The notes: generated by a model not told the origin, from the sequence alone. A stretch of DNA of 64,000 bases from Prevotellaceae bacterium UBA1746 (GCA_905369775.1 CAJPJR010000001.1:62001-126000); one strand, 5' to 3'. Numbered from the stretch's first letter, positions 1 to 8,464 are shown. Numbers and translations are program-made.

Positions 1-2
1 CA

Positions 3-2054
3 CGCGAAAATTTCAACGGAAAAGCGGCCTACGAAACCCGGGGCGAAAAGGACTTTCGCTTCGGCTCGTTCACCACGATGGGTGAGCTCCACATCGCGAC
101 GGGACTCGACGAGGCGAAGATCCGCGACTACGAGCGCACACTCTCGGTCGATTCGGCGCTGGCCACGGTGAATTTCACTGCGGCCGACGGCACACGCTAC
201 ACCCGTCGCGCGTTCATCTCCTACCCCGACAATGTGCTGGTGGTACGCTTCACCGCCGACCGCCGCGGACAACAAAACCTCACGCTTTCCTACGCGCCGA
301 ATCCCTGCGCCGAGGGAAAGCTGGTGCCGGAGGGCAAAGATGGGTTGGTCTATCGTGCACAGTTGGACAACAACGGCATGCACTTTGTGGTGCGACTGCG
401 CGCGGTGGCGAAAGGCGGCACGGTGTCGAACACCGACGGGCGTTTCACGGTGAAAGGCGCCGACGAGGTGACCTTCCTCCTCACCGCCGACACGGACTAT
501 CGACTGAATCTCGACCCGAAGTTCGACGATCCGAAGGCTTATGTGGGGGTGGACCCCGAACGCACCACGGCACAGTGGATGAAAGCGGCGGCGCGACGAA
601 GCTATTCGTCGCTTTTCGCCCGGCACTACAAGGACTACGCCGCGCTCTATGATCGCGTGCAACTGCAACTGGGCGACACACCCGATTCGCTGCGCAACCT
701 GCCGACCGATCGGCGACTGGCGGCCTACCGCAACGGCGCACCGGATCATGATCTCGAGGCGCTCTACTTCCAGTTCGGCCGTTATCTGCTCATCGCCTCG
801 TCGCGACCGGGCAATCTCCCGGCTAACTTGCAAGGGGTGTGGCACAACAACGTCGACGGCCCGTGGCGCGTGGACTACCACAACAACATCAACCTACAAA
901 TGAACTATTGGCCGGCGCTCACAACGGGACTGGCCGAGTGCGCCGAACCACTCACGGAGTTCATTCTCTCGATGCGCAAACCCGGTGCGGTGACGGCACG
1001 CAAATATTTCAACGCCCGCGGTTGGATGGCGGGCATCAGCGGCAACCCCTTCGGATTCACCGCACCTTTCGTGAGTCAAGACATGTCGTGGAACTACAAT
1101 CCTGTGGCCGCCCACTGGTTGGCGACGCACCTGTGGGAGTACTATGAGTTCACACGCGACAAACAGTTTCTTGCCAAGGTGGCTTATCCGGTGCTGAAGG
1201 AGTGCGCGCAATTCTCGGAAGACTACCTGTGGCAAAAACCGGACGGCACGCTCACGGCGGCGCCTTCGACTTCGCCCGAACACGGACCGGTGGACGAGGG
1301 GACGACCTTCACCCACGCGGTGATTCGCGAAAACCTGCAAGAGGCGGTGCGCGCAGCAATGATTCTCGGCGTGGACAACAGCGACGTGGCCACCTGGAAC
1401 AACACGCTTGCGCATCTGGCTCCTTACAAGGTGGGGCGCTACGGGCAGTTGCAAGAATGGAGCAAAGACATCGACGATCCGAACGACCATCACCGGCATG
1501 TAAACCACCTCTTCGGCTTGCACCCGGGAACGACGATCTCACCCATCACCACTCCCGCGCTGGCTGAAGCGGCGCGCGTGGTACTCGACCACCGCGGCGA
1601 CGGAGCCACCGGTTGGTCGATGGGATGGAAACTCAACCAATGGGCACGTTTGCACGACGGCAACCGGAGCTACAAGCTCTTTGCTAATTTGCTGAAAAAC
1701 GGAACGGCCGACAACCTCTGGGATATGCATCCGCCGTTCCAAATCGACGGTAATTTCGGCGGAACGGCCGGCGTGGCCGAAATGCTGCTCCAAAGTCACG
1801 TCGGCGGTTTGCACCTCCTGCCTTCGCTGCCCGACGCGTGGCGCAATGGCAACGTGAAAGGACTACGCGCCCGCGGCGCTTTCGTCGTGGATCTCGATTG
1901 GCGCAACGGACAACTGCACGAAGCGCGCATCACCTCGCTGGCCGGTGAAGATTGCACCGTGCGCTACGGACAACAAACCCTCGATTTCCCCACTCACAAA
2001 GGACATGTCTACCGACTCCTGCTCAAGGACGGACGGCTCGAACTCGCAAAATAA
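3..2054 (+). CDS. GH95 family alpha-L-fucosidase, 5'-truncated by the window edge
   Basis: Glycoside hydrolase family 95 enzyme, which releases alpha-1,2-linked L-fucose (some members act on galactose) from host or dietary glycans. The reading frame is open from base 3, so the gene starts outside the window and its signal peptide is not seen. The family's catalytic landmarks are present: the DYHNNINLQMNYWPA segment (about 877-921) holding the two Asn residues of the active site, the TSPEH motif (about 1270-1284) with the general acid Glu, and FQIDGNFGG (about 1737-1763) with the third active-site acidic residue. The (alpha/alpha)6 barrel and C-terminal beta domain are complete to the stop. 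It is probably periplasmic or outer-membrane attached, as is usual in Bacteroidetes. No polysaccharide-utilisation partner (SusC/SusD) lies within the window. The family call is firm; the exact sugar preference is inferred. Confidence 0.93.
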   Translation, partial: RENFNGKAAYETRGEKDFRFGSFTTMGELHIATGLDEAKIRDYERTLSVDSALATVNFTAADGTRYTRRAFISYPDNVLVVRFTADRRGQQNLTLSYAPNPCAEGKLVPEGKDGLVYRAQLDNNGMHFVVRLRAVAKGGTVSNTDGRFTVKGADEVTFLLTADTDYRLNLDPKFDDPKAYVGVDPERTTAQWMKAAARRSYSSLFARHYKDYAALYDRVQLQLGDTPDSLRNLPTDRRLAAYRNGAPDHDLEALYFQFGRYLLIASSRPGNLPANLQGVWHNNVDGPWRVDYHNNINLQMNYWPALTTGLAECAEPLTEFILSMRKPGAVTARKYFNARGWMAGISGNPFGFTAPFVSQDMSWNYNPVAAHWLATHLWEYYEFTRDKQFLAKVAYPVLKECAQFSEDYLWQKPDGTLTAAPSTSPEHGPVDEGTTFTHAVIRENLQEAVRAAMILGVDNSDVATWNNTLAHLAPYKVGRYGQLQEWSKDIDDPNDHHRHVNHLFGLHPGTTISPITTPALAEAARVVLDHRGDGATGWSMGWKLNQWARLHDGNRSYKLFANLLKNGTADNLWDMHPPFQIDGNFGGTAGVAEMLLQSHVGGLHLLPSLPDAWRNGNVKGLRARGAFVVDLDWRNGQLHEARITSLAGEDCTVRYGQQTLDFPTHKGHVYRLLLKDGRLELAK

Positions 2055-2093
2055 AAACGGAGCCCTTTTGCGCCCCAAAAAACAAAGACAACG

Positions 2094-2125
2094 TTTGGAC
2101 ATTCGACCGACGAATTGTAACTTTG
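2094..2125 (+). promoter_or_regulatory. Bacteroidetes-type promoter for the THUMP methyltransferase gene
   Basis: TTTG at 2094-2097 and TAACTTTG at 2118-2125 are separated by 20 bases, matching the Bacteroidetes -33/-7 consensus. The downstream start codon is at 2157, giving a short leader of about 25 bases. Confidence 0.75.
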
Positions 2126-2156
2126 CCCCAATTTACTTTCCATCTCGACTACTTTA

Positions 2157-3968
2157 ATGCAAGAATCTTTCGAACTCATTGCCAAAACCTTCCAGGGACT
2201 GGAAGAGGTGTTGGCGCAAGAGCTCATCGAGCTTGGTGCCAACGACGTGCAAATCGGCCGCCGCATGGTCTCCTTCAGCGGAAACCAAGAAATGATGTAC
2301 CGCGCCAATTTTTGTCTCCGCACCGCCGTACGTATTCTCAAACCCATTTCGCATTTTCGTGCCCGAAACGCCGACGAGGTTTACAAAGCGGTGAAAGAAA
2401 TCGAGTGGAAGGATATTTTAGATCTTGACACGTCCTTTGTGGTCGACACCACCGTCTACAGCACCGAATTTCGCAACTCGAAATTCGTGGCTTACAAGGT
2501 GAAAGACGCCATTGTCGACTATTTTATGGAGCGCGAAGGAAAGCGCCCCAATATCAGTGTGGCGAATCCCGACCTGCGACTCAATATTCATATAGCGGAA
2601 GAAAATTGCACGCTGTCGCTCGATTCGAGTGGGGAGAGCCTCCACTTGCGCGGCTACCGCACGGCAACTGTCGAAGCTCCGATCAACGAGGTCCTCGCCG
2701 CCGCCCTCATCAAAATGAGCGGTTGGAAATTCGATTGCGATCTCATCGACCCCTTCTGCGGCTCGGGCACCATTCTCGTGGAAGCGGCGCTTATGGCACG
2801 CAATATTTATCCCGGTGTGTTCCGTCAAAAATTCGGGTTCGAAAATTGGAAAGATTTCAACCCCGAACTGCTCAGCTCCATTTTTGAAGACGACAGCAAC
2901 GAGCGCACTTTCGAGCACCGCATCGTCGGTTCGGACATCAACCTCCGTGCCGTTGAAGCCGCGCTGGCCAATGCCAAAGCAGCCGGCGTGGCCGATCTCA
3001 TCACGGTGGAACAACGCGAAATCCGCGACTTCAAAAAGCCGGAAATGCCCGCAGTGCTCATCACCAATCCGCCCTACGGCGAACGACTGCGCCCCGAAGA
3101 TCTCTCCGATATTTACCGCACGCTGGGCGAAAAGCTCAAACGCGAATTTCAAGGCGGAGAGGCCTGGATCATTTCCTCGCGCGAAGAACTCTTCGACTCG
3201 ATGCGTCTGCGCCCCTCCTTCAAAGTACCCCTCCAAAACGGGTCGCTCGATTGCGAACTCCGCAAATATGTCACCTTCGAAGGCAAGCTCGACAATTTCC
3301 GCGCGCAAGGCAATGTGGTGAAAACCGACGACGAACTGCGACGCATGGGCGAAAAAGGACGTTTCCGCGACGGCCGCAAACGCGATTTCTCGCGCAAACG
3401 TTTCGACGACGACAACGAATACGAACGCGAAGACCGCCGTTACAACGACCGCAGCGCCGGCGACCGAAAGGGAAAATTCGGCGACCGCGAACGCCGTTTT
3501 GACGATCGTCGTTCGGCAGGCCGCCGCGACAACTACGACCGCGACGACCGGCGATATGGTGATCGTGATCGCCGTTTTGACGACCGGCGCGACGAAGCCA
3601 ACGAACGCTACGATCGCAACATCGATTTCTCCGACGACCCCGAACTGGCCGCCACCTATCGCAATCTCCGCGCGCGCCACAACACCTTCGAACGGGTACG
3701 CAACGCAAAGGACCGCAAAGAACGCGGAGAAAAAGCAGAACCGCGCGGTGACAAAAGAGGATTCAACGACCGACGCAACGGCGACAACCGCTACGGTCGC
3801 GAACGAAAAGACCGATACAACGACCGAGGTGGCGACCGTCGAAGAGATGATCGCCGAAATCAAGATCGACGCGAAGGTTTCAACGACCGCAACCGCTTCG
3901 ACCGCCGCGATTCATTCCATTCACGCCGCGACAAAGGTGGGTTCTCCCGTTCGCGCCGCGACGATTGA
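2157..3968 (+). CDS. THUMP-domain class I SAM-dependent RNA methyltransferase (RlmL/TrmN-like) with a disordered basic tail
   Basis: Predicted base methyltransferase acting on RNA, resembling the N-terminal half of RlmL (23S rRNA guanine-N2) and other UPF0020 enzymes. The first 160 residues or so form a THUMP RNA-binding region. The Rossmann-like domain follows, with the SAM motif DPFCGSG starting at residue 198 and the catalytic NPPYG motif at 304-308. This part ends near residue 385. Residues from about 390 to 603 are a low-complexity tail of repeated Asp-Arg-Arg, Arg-Tyr/Phe and Asn-Asp-Arg units, which looks intrinsically disordered and RNA-binding. The start at 2157 sits 31 bases after a good promoter box. 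The stop is 53 bases before the next gene's start. The enzyme class is certain, but the exact target nucleotide cannot be read from sequence. Confidence 0.9.
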   Translation: MQESFELIAKTFQGLEEVLAQELIELGANDVQIGRRMVSFSGNQEMMYRANFCLRTAVRILKPISHFRARNADEVYKAVKEIEWKDILDLDTSFVVDTTVYSTEFRNSKFVAYKVKDAIVDYFMEREGKRPNISVANPDLRLNIHIAEENCTLSLDSSGESLHLRGYRTATVEAPINEVLAAALIKMSGWKFDCDLIDPFCGSGTILVEAALMARNIYPGVFRQKFGFENWKDFNPELLSSIFEDDSNERTFEHRIVGSDINLRAVEAALANAKAAGVADLITVEQREIRDFKKPEMPAVLITNPPYGERLRPEDLSDIYRTLGEKLKREFQGGEAWIISSREELFDSMRLRPSFKVPLQNGSLDCELRKYVTFEGKLDNFRAQGNVVKTDDELRRMGEKGRFRDGRKRDFSRKRFDDDNEYEREDRRYNDRSAGDRKGKFGDRERRFDDRRSAGRRDNYDRDDRRYGDRDRRFDDRRDEANERYDRNIDFSDDPELAATYRNLRARHNTFERVRNAKDRKERGEKAEPRGDKRGFNDRRNGDNRYGRERKDRYNDRGGDRRRDDRRNQDRREGFNDRNRFDRRDSFHSRRDKGGFSRSRRDD

Positions 3969-4021
3969 ACCGCCCCACCGACGTTCTCTCTTTTTCGTTC
4001 ACGCTTGAGCACGCTGTTCGC

Positions 4022-6223
4022 ATGAAAAAAATCATTCTCCTTCTCCTCTCGTTCCTCACGCTCACCGGAATGGCGCAAACCGCACAAAAATCACTCCGCC
4101 AACCCACCCTCGACGACCTCATGTGGGGCGGTTCCAACTATTGGAACCTCCAACCCAAAAGTGTCTTCACCGCTTGGTGGGGCGAAGCCCTTCTGCGCAC
4201 CGATGTCGGGCAAGTTTCACAACTGAGTGATGCGGCCGGTCGGCATTTCGATGCGAAAGGCACGCCGCTTTTCACCCTCGCCGAGGTCAATGCCGCGCTC
4301 GACACCGCCCGTTGTGGCGTGTTGCGTTCGCTCACCTCCGCCACCTTCCCCGAAGCCGGTCGTCCCGTTGCCACCCTTCGCACCGCCCGCGCCCTCTTCC
4401 GCTACAATTGGAAAGATCGTCGCGTCGAATGGTCGATCCCGCTCGAACGAGGCATCGAACACCAAGACTTCGCTCCCGCGAGTCAAGCCTTGGCTTACAC
4501 CCAAAACTATAACCTCTACGTCACCACCGCCGACGGACGCAAGCACGCCGTTTCCACCGACGGCAACCGCGAGTTGCTCTACGGCACCTCCGTCCACCGC
4601 GACGAATTCGGCATTCACAAAGGCACTTTCTGGAGCCCCGACGGACGCCGCCTCGCCTTCTATCGCATGGACCAGCGCATGGTCACCGACTATCCGCTCG
4701 TCAACATCGACGTGCCCTCGGCCGTGCGCATCGCCCAACCCGCGCCCGAGAAGTACCCCATGGCGGGCATGACCTCGCATAAGGTCACCGTCGGCATCTT
4801 CAATCCGGAGAACGATCGCACCGTCTGGCTCGATCTCGGCGATCCCACCGACCGCTACTTCACCAACCTCAGTTGGAGCCCCGACGGCAACCGCCTCTAC
4901 ATCATGGAAGTGCCGCGTTCGCAAAAGCGCTGCGACCTCGTCGCCTACGACACCCACACCGGCGCGCGACTCGGGGTGCTCTACACCGAAACCAACGAGC
5001 GTTTCGTCGAACCCCAAAATCCGCTCACCTTCTTGCCGTGGGACAAAGACAAGTTCATCTACCAAAGCGAGCGCGACGGCTTCAACCACCTCTACCTCTT
5101 CAACACCAAAGGCCAACTGCTCAAGCAGCTCACCTCCGGTAAGTTTGAGGTGCTCGAACTCCTCGGTTTCAACACCCGCACCCGCAGCGTCATCATTCGC
5201 AGCAACGAGAGCGGCCACATCCGCGAGAACCTCTACGCCGTCGATCTCAAAACCGGTCGTCGCACCCTGCTCGACAACGGTGTAGGCGTGCACCGCGCCC
5301 AACTCTCGCCGAACGGCACCCTGCTGCGCGACACCTGGTCGTCGCCCAGCACCTACCGCAACATCGTCGTTCGCAGCACCGAGCGCCCGCGCGAAACCCT
5401 TCGCCTGCTCGAAGCCGCCGACCCGTGGCGTGAGTTCACCATGCCCCGCGTCGAAAGCGGGAGCATCTTGGCCGCTGACGGCAAAACGCCCCTCTACTAC
5501 CGACTCGTCAAGCCCGTCCACTTCGATCCCAACAAGCAGTATCCCACCATTGTCTACGTCTACGGCGGTCCCCACGCCACCAACGTCAAGGAGTCGTGGA
5601 ACTACCAAGCTCGCCCGTGGGAATACTACATGGCCAACCGCGACTACGTCCTCTTCATTCTCGACAATCGCGGATCGGGCGACCGCGGTTTCGAATTCGA
5701 AAGTTGCACCCACCGCCACCTCGGTCGCATCGAGATGGCCGATCAGATGCAAGGCGTCAAATACCTCTCTTCCCTCCCCTTCGTCGACACCACCCGCATC
5801 GGCGTGCACGGTTGGAGCTTCGGCGGATTCATGACCACTAACCTCATGCTCTCCCACCCCGAAGTCTTCAAAGTCGGTGTCGCCGGCGGTCCCGTTCTCG
5901 ACTGGAAATACTACGAAGCCATGTACGGTGAGCGCTACATGGAAACGCCGCAGACCAATCCCGAGGGCTATGCCGAAGCCAGCATGGTGGGCCACGCCGG
6001 CCGACTCAAAGGCCGCTTGCAAATCATCGTCGGCTACAACGACCCCACCTGCGTGCTCCAGCACTCCCTCGCCTTCCTCCGCGCCTGCGAAGATGCCGGC
6101 ACCCAGCCCGACTACTTCGTCTATCCCGGACAAGGCCACAACATGATGGGGCGCGACATGATCCACCTCCACGAGCGCATCACGCGCTACTTCGAAGACC
6201 ATCTCAAACCGCTGCGCAAATAA
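4022..6223 (+). CDS. Dipeptidyl peptidase IV (S9B prolyl peptidase)
   Basis: Exported serine peptidase of family S9B, which removes Xaa-Pro dipeptides from peptide N termini; asaccharolytic Bacteroidales use it in protein degradation. I choose the ATG at 4022 because it begins a clean signal peptide (MKKIILLLLSFLTLTGMAQ); an upstream in-frame ATG at 3965 would bury it and overlap the previous gene. The protein has 733 residues, typical of the family. The N-terminal beta-propeller covers roughly residues 40-490 and the alpha/beta hydrolase domain follows. The catalytic triad is visible: Ser599 in GWSFGG, Asp674 in GYNDP and His706 in GQGHN. The gene ends at a strong terminator. It probably shares a transcript with the methyltransferase gene, since no promoter box was seen in the short gap. 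Confidence 0.93.
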   Translation: MKKIILLLLSFLTLTGMAQTAQKSLRQPTLDDLMWGGSNYWNLQPKSVFTAWWGEALLRTDVGQVSQLSDAAGRHFDAKGTPLFTLAEVNAALDTARCGVLRSLTSATFPEAGRPVATLRTARALFRYNWKDRRVEWSIPLERGIEHQDFAPASQALAYTQNYNLYVTTADGRKHAVSTDGNRELLYGTSVHRDEFGIHKGTFWSPDGRRLAFYRMDQRMVTDYPLVNIDVPSAVRIAQPAPEKYPMAGMTSHKVTVGIFNPENDRTVWLDLGDPTDRYFTNLSWSPDGNRLYIMEVPRSQKRCDLVAYDTHTGARLGVLYTETNERFVEPQNPLTFLPWDKDKFIYQSERDGFNHLYLFNTKGQLLKQLTSGKFEVLELLGFNTRTRSVIIRSNESGHIRENLYAVDLKTGRRTLLDNGVGVHRAQLSPNGTLLRDTWSSPSTYRNIVVRSTERPRETLRLLEAADPWREFTMPRVESGSILAADGKTPLYYRLVKPVHFDPNKQYPTIVYVYGGPHATNVKESWNYQARPWEYYMANRDYVLFILDNRGSGDRGFEFESCTHRHLGRIEMADQMQGVKYLSSLPFVDTTRIGVHGWSFGGFMTTNLMLSHPEVFKVGVAGGPVLDWKYYEAMYGERYMETPQTNPEGYAEASMVGHAGRLKGRLQIIVGYNDPTCVLQHSLAFLRACEDAGTQPDYFVYPGQGHNMMGRDMIHLHERITRYFEDHLKPLRK

Positions 6224-6252
6224 CCGATTGCCACGCAACGGCATTCACACCA

Positions 6253-6289
6253 CGGCGCCGCCTCTTTCGTGAGAGGCGGCGCCGTTTTT
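6253..6289 (+). terminator. Rho-independent terminator after the DPP IV gene
   Basis: A perfect 13-bp stem (6253-6265 with 6272-6284), a 6-base loop and a run of five T. The stem core, GGCGCC next to GCCTCT, recurs in degenerate form at 6976-7005 and 7509-7540. Confidence 0.9.
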
Positions 6290-6450
6290 ATATGTAGTTT
6301 GTACTCTCCTAAAGCACAACTAAGAAGAAAAGCTTCTGATTAAAGTGATGTCCCGTTTACTTCGGAATATCAGCCATTGTCGTTACGCAGCTTTGTAGAC
6401 AAATACAAGTTCAATCGTTTTTAAGCCTCCTTGCGCTCAGTATGTCGCTA

Positions 6451-6642
6451 CTATGAAAATATATATCTGCTAATCGCGCCCAAGGCTGCACCTGCCGTCG
6501 AGGCCCACAAATAGGCAGAAGCATTCTCAACTTTATTTCTATTAACAAAATAACAGATTATCCCAACAATGGGAATAAGAAACGAAGCAATTAGTGCTAT
6601 TACTCCTGCTTTTTGAGGAGTTTCTTCATGCATATCAGCCAT
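6451..6642 (-). CDS. Small two-helix membrane protein, copy A
   Basis: A 63-residue protein of unknown function. A short acidic N terminus is followed by a hydrophobic helix (about residues 13-34, with an Ile-Pro kink), a basic connector with RNKVENAS, and a second short hydrophobic segment (about 44-60). It is clearly paralogous to the smaller gene at 7141-7314: both share AGVI, AS, IP, GII, RN-V-NAS and LW in order. The gene stands alone in DNA much richer in A and T than its neighbours and has its own promoter-like sequence. Similar short membrane proteins are frequent in Bacteroidetes, but I know no function for them. A role in membrane stress, or a toxin-like role, is only speculation. 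Confidence 0.7.
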   Translation of the reverse strand: MADMHEETPQKAGVIALIASFLIPIVGIICYFVNRNKVENASAYLWASTAGAALGAISRYIFS

Positions 6643-6712
6643 AACCTATAGTTTTAGGGTTTAGATTTAGTATATTGACTATCTCAAAACAGAAAATCAA
6701 CTATTTCAATGA

Positions 6713-6746
6713 CAAAAATACAATATAATATCCACACCTCACCCAA
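6713..6746 (-). promoter_or_regulatory. Promoter for small membrane protein A
   Basis: On the minus strand TATTTTTG (6720-6713) lies 23 bases downstream of a TTG (6746-6744). It sits about 70 bases ahead of the start codon at 6642. The -33 part is weak. Confidence 0.45.
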
Positions 6747-6858
6747 CATCTTTCTAATTTAACACAAATAAATAATACATTTATCTATGGAGCATATTCT
6801 ACAAACACCAGGATCACAAAACTACGAAACATCAATGCGCCCCACAACGTGGCACCCG

Positions 6859-6936
6859 CTACACCTTCACCACCCGATAGCAGTTGCCGCGCCGACGGTG
6901 GGCGGTCGTACACGCTTTCGCACCCCAACCTAAATC
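6859..6936 (-). pseudogene. C-terminal remnant of a VirE/DUF3874-type gene
   Basis: A 25-codon open stretch ending in a stop reads ...AHRRRGNCYRVVKV on the minus strand. It matches the C terminus of the VirE-type protein at 8737 (SHRRCGNSLRVVER), including the His-Arg-Arg, Gly-Asn and Arg-Val-Val positions and an upstream Leu-Gly-aromatic. The nucleotide sequence is also similar over about 35 bases. Nothing upstream continues the gene: the DNA becomes AT-rich non-coding. I read it as the tail of a deleted paralogue, which marks this stretch as a repeatedly rearranged site. Confidence 0.55.
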
Positions 6937-7140
6937 ACAACGCACACATCTTCACCTACTACCCATAATGCTATCGGTGTCGCCTCTCTCCTGAGAAGCG
7001 GCGCCACTTGTTATTTTCAGGCGCGTACGAATCACAATAATCAGCAAGACTACGCATACCGGAAGTAAAGAATAACCTATCTGTCAGACGACTCCATCAA
7101 TGAGGTCAGTCAAGACTGCGGCTATCAGCACACGTCTGTA
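6937..7140. other. Non-coding stretch with a degenerate terminator-like hairpin
   Basis: No gene is seen here. At 6976-7005 a hairpin of 8 outer pairs (two of them G-T wobbles) and 4 inner pairs copies the stem of the terminator at 6253 in altered form, but has no T run. The rest carries stops in all frames. Confidence 0.5.
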
Positions 7141-7314
7141 TCACATACCATAAATACACTCCAAGATGATACTCACAATTGCTATCCACAAACAAGTCGA
7201 AGCATTTTTCACTTCGTTTCTTTTAATGACGTAGTAGATGATTCCGTACAAAGGAATAAACAATGAAGCGAGCATCGAGATCACTCCCGCTTCTTTCTGT
7301 TTCTCTTCTGGCAT
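7141..7314 (-). CDS. Small two-helix membrane protein, copy B
   Basis: A 57-residue protein that begins MPEEKQKEAGVISMLAS and ends ECIYGM before a TGA. It aligns along its whole length with the 63-residue protein at 6451-6642, with identical AGVI, AS, IP, GII, RN, NAS and LW positions. The second copy is shorter at the C-terminal end, so its second helix is truncated or differently placed. It has a good Bacteroidetes promoter upstream. The function is unknown. Preservation of reading frame and of the shared residues argues that it is a real gene in spite of its size. Confidence 0.68.
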   Translation of the reverse strand: MPEEKQKEAGVISMLASLFIPLYGIIYYVIKRNEVKNASTCLWIAIVSIILECIYGM

Positions 7315-7361
7315 AATTAATACACAATAATCAATTAGGGTATATCACTCGTTTTTCCCTG

Positions 7362-7392
7362 CAAATATAATATATACTTCAGTCCTGACAAA
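7362..7392 (-). promoter_or_regulatory. Promoter for small membrane protein B
   Basis: On the minus strand TTTG (7392-7389), 19 bases, then TATATTTG (7369-7362): a full match to the Bacteroidetes consensus, about 48 bases ahead of the start codon at 7314. Confidence 0.65.
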
Positions 7393-7508
7393 ACAAAATC
7401 ACAACAATCATTACATACTCACAAAAACAACACTCTCAATAAACTTACATTCCTTTTTAAAATAACAGAGAGATCTTCCATAACCCAAACGATCAAACCA
7501 ACCACAAA

Positions 7509-7540
7509 CGGCGCCGCCTCTCTCCTGAGAAGCGGCGCCG
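7509..7540. terminator. Terminator-like hairpin downstream of the lipoprotein pair
   Basis: A stem of 9 outer and 4 inner base pairs with one internal mismatch, loop TCCT, is related to the stem at 6253-6284. It lies 22 bases past the stop of the minus-strand lipoprotein gene. Only short T runs flank it on either strand, so its strength as a terminator is uncertain. Confidence 0.6.
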
Positions 7541-7562
7541 TTTCATTATGAACGATGTTTAC

Positions 7563-8021
7563 TTATGGCTGTTGATTCACGTAGATCGAAAAGGTTTGAT
7601 CAATGGAAGAAACGCCATGGAAAATCACCTTCCGTTCGTGCCCCGTGCGGTTGGGCGCAAGCTTCACCTGCACCTGCCGACGATCCTTGGAGATCGCAAA
7701 GGAATACCAATTTCCCGAAGCTCGACAAGTGCCATCTGCCAACGTATCGATTCGCAACGCCTCATCGTCGACGAAATGCGTCGTACCGCATTCATTGAGC
7801 GTATCGGGAATGGTCACATTGAACAACGACCAAGCTTTGCCGAAGGGTTTTCCCTCTCGGTTGAGCACATTGACCGTTTGTTCACCGCCCGCCGCCGACA
7901 GCGACAATTCGGTAGATCGCACTTCATATTCATCTTTCAGAGAATGCGAACCATCGCAACCGGGCAAAAACAAGAGCGCGCACATCACGCTCGCAACAAT
8001 CGTGGAAACAGACTTCATCAT
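7563..8021 (-). CDS. Lipoprotein with a BACON-like beta domain, paralogue 2
   Basis: A 152-residue predicted lipoprotein: signal peptide with the lipobox LPGC, Cys near residue 22, then one all-beta domain. The domain starts with an AAGGEQTV segment and includes NWYSFAISKD, a VKL-N-TG patch and a terminal YVNQQ strand. These features resemble BACON or Ig-like adhesion domains, but the match is weak. It is paralogous to the gene just upstream (8018-8464), which shares the WYSF-ISKD, V-V-N-TG-R and Y-V-Q positions. The start codon overlaps the upstream stop as ATGA, so the two are translationally coupled. It probably sits at the outer membrane, where the two could act together. Function unknown. 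Confidence 0.72.
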   Translation of the reverse strand: MMKSVSTIVASVMCALLFLPGCDGSHSLKDEYEVRSTELSLSAAGGEQTVNVLNREGKPFGKAWSLFNVTIPDTLNECGTTHFVDDEALRIDTLADGTCRASGNWYSFAISKDRRQVQVKLAPNRTGHERKVIFHGVSSIDQTFSIYVNQQP

Positions 8022-8464
8022 TTCGAATTGAAAGGAGATTGAACAACATAGAGACCGAAAGAGGTCTTATATCCCCAACCACTCAACTCCACATTGCGGG
8101 TTTTTCCGGTGTGGTTGGCGCTCACCTTGACGCGAATGGTGTTTTGATCTTTCGATATCGTGAACGAATACCAGTCGTTGTACAAGCGTTGACCACCATC
8201 GACCAATTTCTCCTTTCGCATCGTCGTGTCTGTCACACCACCACGACAATCCACTCGAGGATCATTCAGACTCGTTCCTTCGGGGAACCACGAAATGTGT
8301 TTTCGATTTCCACTTACGCTGCGCACCGTCACAACGGCCTCACCGCCTTCCTTAGAAAAATACAACTGCTCAGGATAAGCCTGAGGCTCGTCACTCATAT
8401 CGTCGCAGGACACGACTCCGAGTAAACACAAGCTCGACAAAGCAAGCAACTTCAAAAAATGCAT
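8018..8464 (-). CDS. Lipoprotein with a BACON-like beta domain, paralogue 1
   Basis: A 148-residue predicted lipoprotein, first gene of a two-gene operon. The signal peptide ends at a lipobox-like GVVSC (Cys about residue 20), followed by an acidic spacer (DDMSDEP) of the kind linked to surface export of Bacteroidetes lipoproteins. The beta domain has a KEGGEAVVTV strand, DWYSFTISKD, a VKV-N-TG-R patch and a final YVVQ strand, matching its downstream paralogue. A well-formed promoter precedes it with a leader of about 110 bases. No enzymatic motif is visible. A surface binding role is plausible for this fold but not shown. Confidence 0.72.
   Translation of the reverse strand: MHFLKLLALSSLCLLGVVSCDDMSDEPQAYPEQLYFSKEGGEAVVTVRSVSGNRKHISWFPEGTSLNDPRVDCRGGVTDTTMRKEKLVDGGQRLYNDWYSFTISKDQNTIRVKVSANHTGKTRNVELSGWGYKTSFGLYVVQSPFNSK

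Noticed and set aside
3965..4021. Longer DPP IV start
   Set aside because: It overlaps the methyltransferase stop and would place 19 non-hydrophobic residues before a perfect signal peptide.
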